A stretch of DNA of 64,000 nt from Chinchilla lanigera (Eukaryota > Chordata > Mammalia > Rodentia > Chinchillidae). The position numbers and the translations under genes were made by a program. The stretch lies in the NCBI RefSeq assembly GCF_000276665.1, contig NW_004955502.1:3212673-3276672 (forward strand), written 5' to 3'. The notes under the pieces were generated by a model. It was not told where the DNA came from, ran no database searches, and was given only the letters and a program-made list of their open reading frames with translations. Shown here piece after piece: positions 56,995-64,000 of this stretch. Every line of letters starts with the position of its first letter. The first letter of the stretch is position 1.

Positions 56995-57732
56995 TCATCA
57001 TCAACAATACAAACAGAACAGAGTTACAGACAAAGTGGCAGGAAATTAACAATGGTTGTTGTATTATGTATTGATATCTTCAGAGTGGTTTCTCAAGAAA
57101 ACAAATAGAGACATACAAGATTGATCAAACAAGGAATCATTAACTGTTTCTTTCTGTAGAGCAGTGGAAGACAGTAGTACAACTACGTTAGCTGTATACA
57201 TACTTACATAATTTCCCCTTCTTTCCCTTCTCCTTTCCCATACTCCAGTTGCCCTTTACTTTTCAGCATTTTCCTTTTGTTTCACAATGTCTATCGTATC
57301 TCCTAGTTTTTATTCACTCTTTCGGGTCTCACACTAGTGAGACAATATGATTCTTATACATGCAGGTCTGATTTATTTCACTTATGAGTATGGTCTCTAG
57401 TTGTGACCGTTTACCTATAAAAGCCTTGAGTTTATCTTCCTTTATAGCTGAGGAATATTCCATTATATAAAAATACCACAATTTTTTTATCCAATCCTCA
57501 GTGGATGGACATTTGGGTAGCTTCCACAGTTTAGCAATTACAAATTGCACTGCTATGAACATGGGTGCGCATATATCGCTGTGATATGACCTTTCAGATC
57601 TTCTGGGAAAATATCCAGAAGGGGAATAGCTGGGTTGAATGGGACCTCTAGACCTAGTTTGCTGAGGAATCTCCAAACTGATTTCCACAGTGGTTTCACC
57701 AGTCTGCATTCCCACCAGCAGTGGAAAAGAGT
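56995..57732 (-). mobile_element. 5'-truncated L1 fragment
   Basis: Antisense L1 3' UTR and ORF2 C-terminus parallel 44320-45060, with a 135-codon minus-strand frame at 57329-57736. It starts after a CAT/ATC-rich tract (56988-57003) and ends at 'gcagtggaaaagag'. No convincing target duplication was found. Confidence 0.88.
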
Positions 57733-57737
57733 ACATC

Positions 57738-57870
57738 TAGCCCTTTCAGTTTTTAGTTTGAGACAGGGTGTTGCTAAGTGGCTAAGTTGCCCAGGTTGGG
57801 CTTGAATTTACTACCTTCCTGCCTCTTCTTTCCTGCTGGGATCACAGGCACAAGCCACCACATCTGGCTA
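57738..57870 (-). repeat. B1 SINE, diverged
   Basis: Inverted: 'gtttgagacagggtgttgct', 'agttgcccaggttgggcttg', 'ctgggatcacaggcacaag', 'accacatctggct'. It abuts the L1 fragment. Confidence 0.82.
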
Positions 57871-58680
57871 CAGTTAACTGCCTACTTTTAAACCTACACT
57901 AAATTTTCAAAAATGGAATAAAACAAAATGAAAAACAAACAGCTTGGAAGCTTATTGTTTTAAATTAATGTTGGCAAATTGCGTGTTTGTTACAGCCATA
58001 AAAAATAATCATACGTGGAGGATGGCTTGGGAGCCAGTCCACAGATACTCACTTCATTCATAATGTGACTAAATTATGAAATTCAGATATGTTATAAACA
58101 GACTTGGCCAGTGATCACCCAATGTGATGATAAGCGATAGTTTATCTAAGGGACTCTGGCGACAGGAATAATTTGAAAACACATCACTAATAATTCCACT
58201 TCTGATCTCATACATTTTCACACACTCCTTGAAACTCACTGCCTGTTTGAAACTTATCCCTTGGAAGACCTGAAGTGACATTCAGAAATGGTGTGATGGT
58301 ATTCATTACTTACTAATGAAAAGGAGGAAGTGTAATGTTTTTGTTTTTTAAGGCCATCAAAGTAGAATTGATTGTGAAAGTGTCTACTGAGTCAGAAAGA
58401 CCATGTGGAGTGCCTTAAGTCACCCACATTTACCAAATACTTAGTGAGTCTGCACTGAGGAATAGCACACAGTTCTGCCTTAAAAAAGTCATAGTTTATG
58501 ATGATAAAGGGATGTGCTGTCAGACAACCACAGCTTGATTTGAGAGATAAATTGAAATGGCTCTAAGCAGCTACTTAATATTAAAGAGAACCCAGGAAAG
58601 AGTCTGATTAACTTCGAGGGAGAAGGGAGGCCTGGGAGCTTCCCAGAAGTACCTGTTAAAAGCACATGGCTTGTTAGTGG
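57871..58680. other. Intron without recognised features
   Basis: AT-rich; nothing is recognised. Confidence 0.45.
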
Positions 58681-58693
58681 TAATGCTATTTTA

Positions 58694-58858
58694 TTTTTTA
58701 CTTTTTATTTTTGGCTTTTTGAGACAGGGTCTCACTATGCAGTTCAGGAGGCTTTGAGCTCACTTTGTAGCCCAGGCTGGTCTCGAACTCACAAGGATCC
58801 TCCTGCCTCAGCCTCCTGAGTGCTGCAATTACAGACGTGTGCCACCACACCCAGCTGA
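58694..58858 (-). repeat. B1 SINE with perfect target duplication
   Basis: Inverted full-length B1 with both duplicated blocks, 'gcagttcaggaggctttgag' and 'cccaggctggtctcgaact'. The 13-base duplication 'taatgctatttta' is perfect at 58681-58693 and 58859-58871. Confidence 0.95.
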
Positions 58859-59059
58859 TAATGCTATTTTAAAATAAGAACTTTTGAATTTAGAATTGAA
58901 TAGTCAAAGCAGTCAGACTGTAAACTCACAGAACCTTTCTCAACCCCAGCTTATTATCATGGTGATAAATAAGCATCGAGGTAAAATGTTTTGCAAACTC
59001 CTTGGCACATGGAACATGTTCTGTATACATGCTAGCACTCTGATGGCCAGCTGCTGTTC

Positions 59060-59225
59060 CGAATGTCGTGTTTTCTCTTTTAGGCCTGTCAAGAACCCTA
59101 TAAAGTAGGAACTGTGGTCTTCTCAGTTTTTCAGTAGAGAAATCTGTTGAGGGAGGAGGAGAACCATCTCAAGGTCATAGGGCTAGAGTCTGAATTCAGG
59201 CAGTCTAGGCTCCAGAGACCAAGCT
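59060..59225 (+). repeat. Probable MIR
   Basis: 'caagaaccctataaagtagg', 'ttttcagtagagaaatctgt', 'ctcaaggtcatagggctaga' and 'gaattcaggcagtctaggct' follow the MIR 3' order. Confidence 0.55.
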
Positions 59226-59870
59226 CTTTCCTGCTATGCTTTTGCTGGTCCCCAGTGGAATACACCATTATTATTATCGACCCAATGTCTCATTCCAAGA
59301 GTGCTTGGGGCAAAAGCATTTTATGACAGCTTCTGTTCATTTGATAGGCCCTTTAAATGGACAGTAAAAATCAGTAAATGTACATGACTGTATTTGTAAA
59401 ATCGTGCTCCTGGGTATCAGTCTCTGATGAATACTCAGACTTACGCCCTCATCAGGAGGAAGGAAGGTTAGTCAGAACTGCGTCTTTTTCTGTGTGGTCT
59501 GTAGATGGAGCAGCTCTGGGAGATCTAATTGCATCTCAAGGTGTTCTCTAGAAACCTGTTTGTTTCTTCATGAGCCAGTACGCACGCGAACGTCTGCCGA
59601 GTTGCATCCATGTGCACCCTCCAGAGATTTTAGAGATTTGCTTGGAGGAGGGATCAAACTCAGATTATAAAGCAGTGGTCAGGAGAGAAAACATGTGCTC
59701 TTGCTTTATTCTGAGAAATACAAGCAGGCCAATTGGAGTTAAGTGCTCTAAGTGAAGTCAGTTTTTTTCAACCACATACAATTTTTGCGCATCCTCATCT
59801 AGGAAGTATGGGAACATGGTCCAGGTTTCACAACACTCAATAGCAAAATAGAAGGAAAAAATCAAGGGCA

Positions 59871-60032
59871 GGCCGGGCGTGGTGGCGTGTGCCTGTAATC
59901 CCAGCACGCAGGAGGCTGAGGCAGGAGGATCCTTGCGAGTTCGTGGGCAGCCTGGGCTACAAAGTGAGCTCAAGACCAGCCTGAACTACATAGCAAGACC
60001 CTGTCTCAAAAAAAAAAAAAAAAAAAAAAAAA
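59871..60032 (+). repeat. Young B1 SINE with long A tail
   Basis: Full-length B1 from 'ggccgggcgtggtggcgtgt' to 'gaccctgtctc' followed by about 27 As. The duplication 'aatcaagggca' is at 59860-59870 and 60033-60043. CpGs in its 5' end are still intact, which supports youth. Confidence 0.95.
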
Positions 60033-60164
60033 AATCAAGGGCAAAGTGTTGGTGCCTGTGAAAGTAGGGAAGGACGATTTGGACAAGAGGCGAGGTTGAC
60101 ATGGATGAGGATGGCCACAATGAGCTGATTTACTGTAATAATAATACTGATACCAGTTAACACT

Positions 60165-61110
60165 TAAATGGTGCCCTCGCCCGCCCAGCGTTCCGCATTA
60201 GACATGGATGACCACCAGCCATCGGCGAAGCAAGGCCGCTGGCCGCGCCGAGTCAGCGGCTTGGAGGAGCCGGGTTGCATGCGCGCGGCCCGGCTCGGCG
60301 TCCCAGTGAGCAGCTGCTCCCACGCAGGGGAGGGCGCCCCTGTGTCCCCGACACTGCGGACGAGGACCCGTGCGGTTCAGGGGACCCTGCCCTTGCATTC
60401 GGGGCCCGCCGCCGAGCGGGGGCGCTGAGCGAGGGGGTCGGCTGGAGGGCGAGCACGGCCGGTGCGGGGACCCGCGGAGGACTGCTCGCGCGGCCGGCGC
60501 NNNNNNNNNNNNNNNNNNNNNNNNNNNNNNNNNNNNNNNNNNNNNNNNNNNNNNNNNNNNNNNNNNNNNNNNNNNNNNNNNNNNNNNNNNNNNNNNNNNN
60601 NNNNNNNNNNNNNNNNNNNNNNNNNNNNNNNNNNNNNNNNNNNNNNNNNNNNNNNNNNNNNNNNNNNNNNNNNNNNNNNNNNNNNNNNNNNNNNNNNNNN
60701 NNNNNNNNNNNNNNNNNNNNNNNNNNNNNNNNNNNNNNNNNNNNNNNNNNNNNNNNNNNNNNNNNNNNNNNNNNNNNNNNNNNNNNNNNNNNNNNNNNNN
60801 NNNNNNNNNNNNNNNNNNNNNNNNNNNNNNNNNNNNNNNNNNNNNNNNNNNNNNNNNNNNNNNNNNNNNNNNNNNNNNNNNNNNNNNNNNNNNNNNNNNN
60901 NNNNNNNNNNNNNNNNNNNNNNNNNNNNNNNNNNNNNNNNNNNNNNNNNNNNNNNNNNNNNNNNNNNNNNNNNNNNNNNNNNNNNNNNNNNNNNNNNNNN
61001 NNNNNNNNNNNNNNNNNNNNNNNNNNNNNNNCGCGGGGCCGAGCATCGCGGCCTCGTTCTGCCGATCTGGGGCGGTTGGGGTCTGACTCGCCCGGTTTGG
61101 TGTGTGGCAA
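60165..61110. promoter_or_regulatory. CpG island interrupted by an assembly gap, candidate alternative promoter
   Basis: From about 60165 the sequence becomes extremely GC-rich with dense CpG ('gccgcgccgag', 'catgcgcgcggcccggc', 'gctcgcgcggccggcgc'), and the right shoulder resumes after the gap and fades by 61110. Such islands usually mark promoters. In the middle of a DST intron, just upstream of the shared actin-binding exons, it could be the promoter of an alternative first exon; dystonin is known to have several. No first exon can be named because 531 bases are unknown. 'ATGGTGGCTGCAAGCCCCGCA' plus 'gtgagt' near 61124 is a weak candidate start-plus-donor. Confidence 0.7.
60501..61031. other. 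Assembly gap (531 N)
   Basis: A run of unknown bases within the CpG island, probably a GC-rich segment that failed to sequence. The long open frames spanning it are artefacts. Confidence 0.99.
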
Positions 61111-61768
61111 AAGCCATTTCATAGCATGGTGGCTGCAAGCCCCGCAGTGAGTTTCTGTAAATGTAAACGTGGAGCAGTATATTTTGAAGTATTTTTAGAC
61201 CTGTCGTTTATGTTTAGGCAGTCTCTGCCACCCCGATAAATGCTGATGATTTAGCATGTGTTTACGGGTGGGTACGCTGCGCGCAGCGGGCCCGCACCTT
61301 CCCATGCCCAGTCGCTCGCCCTGTCTCTCGGAATGTGTTTTTCGGCGTGCACGGATCATCTGCGTGCTGTGGCCCCTACAGCTCCACACCGACGGTGGCT
61401 CACACATGCGTACGTGCACAGCGAGTAACGGTCCGCTCCATAGGTTGGACTCCAATGGGTCTGCATATTTGAATATTTGCTTTGGATTTAGTGACTCAGT
61501 ATCTGTAGATTGAATGGGATTGTGTGGTTAAAATGCGTCTAGTTTTCTATTAATAAACAGAAATACAAAATCCCAATCTGAATAACAATATTTCAAATCC
61601 CCCAAAAGCTCAGACAAAGTCTGCCCACTGTCTAAGTTATTTTATAACTGAATCTTTGCAGTCCCTGTAGAATTTTGTAAACAGCACAACTGGAATCCCT
61701 TTGTGCCGACTCTAGTATGTGTAATACTGTCACGGAGCTGTGCATTAAGACTTGCGGCAAACGACATT

Positions 61769-61812
61769 GTGTGTGTGTATGTGTGTGTGTATGTGTGTGT
61801 GTGTGTGTGTGA
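61769..61812. repeat. (GT)n microsatellite
   Basis: Interrupted GT repeat with two 'ta' interruptions, about 44 bases. Confidence 0.92.
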
Positions 61813-64000
61813 TGTGCAGTACACTCACGTTTACCTCTGTCTGTCCATTTAAAATAAGGTTATTGTGTGTAGGATTTGAAGATAAGAAATACTGCATTGT
61901 AGGCTATTAAACCTTATTGAAGATACTTATACTCAATAAAGCCAGAAAGAATAAAGTCTGAAAGTTCTAGGGTGTAAATGTTGCATGCTTTTGAAAAATT
62001 CTCGGCTGTGTGAGTTTTTGTCACATCCAGTTTTACGTCAGTGTTGTACGACTGTAGGTGACTAAAAGAATCCAAGTGCGGGTTTGACCTGCCTTGAGGA
62101 AGCAGACATTACCTAGACGCCTGTCTGTATTTGCCTTTGTAAGTAAAACTAAGGATTGGAAAGCTGTTGTACTTCTCCCGTACTTCATTTTAATCTTGAC
62201 CTTAAAATCTATGTTGTATTCAGCCATGCGGTTCTTCAGACATTTCCCCCGAGATTTCACTGAAAACACGGAGGGATCTGTCTCTTGTTTTCCTTATGGG
62301 TTTAAAATGCTTAGGTCATCGATTTGTCTTTGGCTTTATACATGTTCCATATTTCATTTAGTCTTGGAAAGAAAAGTAAGCCTGTTGGCCAGATATTCCA
62401 TGAGAAGGTGGAGACCTGGAAAACTCATTGTTTCCCGGTGCGTTTGGAAGCCAGTTATGATTTCCCATCAGTGTCTGATAGGATGACTTCACTGTAGTGC
62501 TTATCCCGGTGACTTGCTATGGGGCCTGATCTAATCAGAAAAGAATGGAAGGCGTTGAATACGCAGTGTCAGTTCCCTAAACTTTCAAAGGAAAGTTGCT
62601 CATTTTCTGAAATCATGCATTGCTCACATTTTACATTCCCGTTTCAACTTAAGCGAGGTTATTTTGATTTTTACTTCTTTCAGAGTCCCTTGGTTACAGA
62701 ATGCTTTCCTAGTCATCCATGCAGAGTGTTATCGGGTTGCCAAGTTATCCTATGCCCAGCTGTTGAGCAGTGTAAGTGGTAGGGTCAGCTGGAGCAAATT
62801 CAAAATCTGCCTGTCCTCAAAAAGTAGAATTATAATAACCTATATTGTTAGGAGCTGTGAATATTAGATGTAGAAGTTGAGAGTTAGGCCTAGTCCTCAG
62901 CCTTGGAAGGACTTCAGACCAAGCCCTCTGTGGAAATACAGGAATAGTGGTGAGTGAGCCCCAATTATTTATGGTGTGGTCTATTCTTGTGTCTTGCTTA
63001 GTCTTTTACTTCTGAGGGAAACAGGCAACTGTTCCGTGAATTAGAATCACATGGAAGGGTGTGGTGTTCTGGTGTATGCTCTAGTCTTGTTACTTATGAA
63101 ATATGGTCATAGTCAAAATGTTCAGGACCATATGATGTAAAATAGACCATCATTAGCTGATACCAGAGCCAGGGCTGTAAGGGTACGTATTTTTAATAAA
63201 ACATAATTGTTACTGTTTATGCTAGGAAACTGTCCATGGGAGTGGCTTTGTTCCTATAGCCAATTATCCAGTATGTGGTGTGTCTAAAACATAGAGTATA
63301 CAGAGTGGTTTTTCTTATTTTTCTTCTCAAGTATAAGAAGTCTAACCTGTATCCTGTTATTGTAAATAATTAATTAGCTGTCAGTTTAGTGACAGCAGTG
63401 AAACTCAACTGTTTGCCATCAAAAGATTTTGTTTTCCCAACATTCTTTATGTGCTGTTGAGTGAGAAGATGAGACAATTAATGTGAATGCAGTAGATTTT
63501 AGACTTAAAAAGTGTTAGATTATTTTGGTCCAGCAAAATGGTTATTTTTCCATTGATCTGCCAATTTATTGTCCCTGGACCACTGTAGTGAAAGCAGTCC
63601 ATTATCTTTCTCTGTGAAAGCAGAATGGACGGTTTGGTTACTTTTCTATGAAATCACTAAAAAATAAAACAGAACTCTTGTTCAGACAATAGGCCAAGTT
63701 TCTTGCAAGTATTTTAGTAATTGCTTTTGTGCATGGCGACAGAAGGAACTATTACGGTTTTCATTTTCAGTTCAGTTTTATGGCCTATATAGATAGATTG
63801 GTAATAACCTTTTTACTCTGTAAATCTTTGTGGCACTCAGGTGAGTTGATCTTGGAATGGAAAGATTTCAGGGGATTTTTCTCCTTACGTGTAATAGCCC
63901 ATGAGGACCTTTCTTAGTGGTCTGAAAACCTGATTTCGAATTTCAAGAGCTCAGCTGTTCATGGCTTACTAGTTGGTTATGTAATAAGTGTGCTTTATGC
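61813..64000. other. Intron with no recognisable interspersed repeats
   Basis: In this 2.2-kb AT-rich stretch I see no SINE, LINE or LTR, in contrast to the rest of the window. The 130-codon frame at 62094-62486 has no known motif or splice context. Confidence 0.45.

Larger units (their letters stand above)
55235..64000 (+). other. DST: DST intron downstream of the second visible exon (partial)
   Basis: The donor at 55235 opens an intron that runs past the window end. The next coding exon (start of the CH domains) was not recognised in any frame, so it lies downstream or in the assembly gap. The 1.7 kb after the exon is GC-rich without a recognisable exon. Confidence 0.75.

Noticed and set aside
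61124..61144. ATG plus seven codons followed by 'gtgagt'
   Set aside because: It resembles a tiny first coding exon at the CpG island edge, but the exon end does not match a strong donor context and I know no DST isoform with this start; kept only as a weak possibility.
60198..61150. Several 220-291-codon open frames on both strands across the gap
   Set aside because: Most of each frame is unknown bases; the openness is an artefact of N translation.
62094..62486. 130-codon + strand frame
   Set aside because: Not recognised, no splice sites in context, and no coding-like pattern I can defend.
1..64000. CRISPR arrays, operons, riboswitches, prophage or plasmid functions
   Set aside because: None seen; repeats are eukaryotic SINE, LINE and LTR elements and the gene is spliced.

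Overview
The window is a non-murid-looking rodent genomic segment. It carries many B1 SINEs (7SL-derived, with the internal duplication typical of rodent B1), tRNA-derived ID SINEs, B1-ID chimeras (B4-like), a rodent-type L1 family, MIRs, MaLR LTRs and old mammalian L1. I saw no B2 elements, which argues against mouse or rat. A Castorimorpha-like rodent (beaver or kangaroo-rat lineage) is possible but only a guess. There is no sign of bacterial or viral genes.

The only protein-coding gene I can support is the 5' part of dystonin (DST, BPAG1), on the + strand. Two consecutive coding exons are visible, at 20214-20414 and 55027-55234, separated by a 34.6-kb intron. Their translation matches the N-terminal linker of the long isoform whose preceding exon carries a membrane segment; that exon is not here and must lie upstream. 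The next exon, which starts the actin-binding calponin-homology domains, lies beyond 64000. The window is therefore almost entirely intron.

Layout: 1-20213 is intron upstream of the first visible exon. It contains an old LTR-like repeat, a hAT-type DNA element, two L1 copies with twin-priming inversions, a CpG-rich block at 15.65-16.14 kb and an L1 nested in another L1. The intron at 20415-55026 holds SINEs, MaLR LTRs, local duplications, a decayed mariner transposase (43.69-44.22 kb) and a clean 5'-truncated L1 (44.25-45.83 kb). 55235-64000 is intron again, with an L1 fragment, young SINEs, and a strong CpG island at 60.17-61.11 kb interrupted by a 531-base assembly gap. That island is a plausible alternative DST promoter and first exon.

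I found no previously undescribed biological system. The most useful leads are the gapped CpG island, the second CpG-rich block, the mariner relic, two twin-primed L1s close together, variable tandem repeats in the L1 3' UTR, and unexplained local duplications at 27.5/29.3 kb and 31.3/32.8/34.2 kb.
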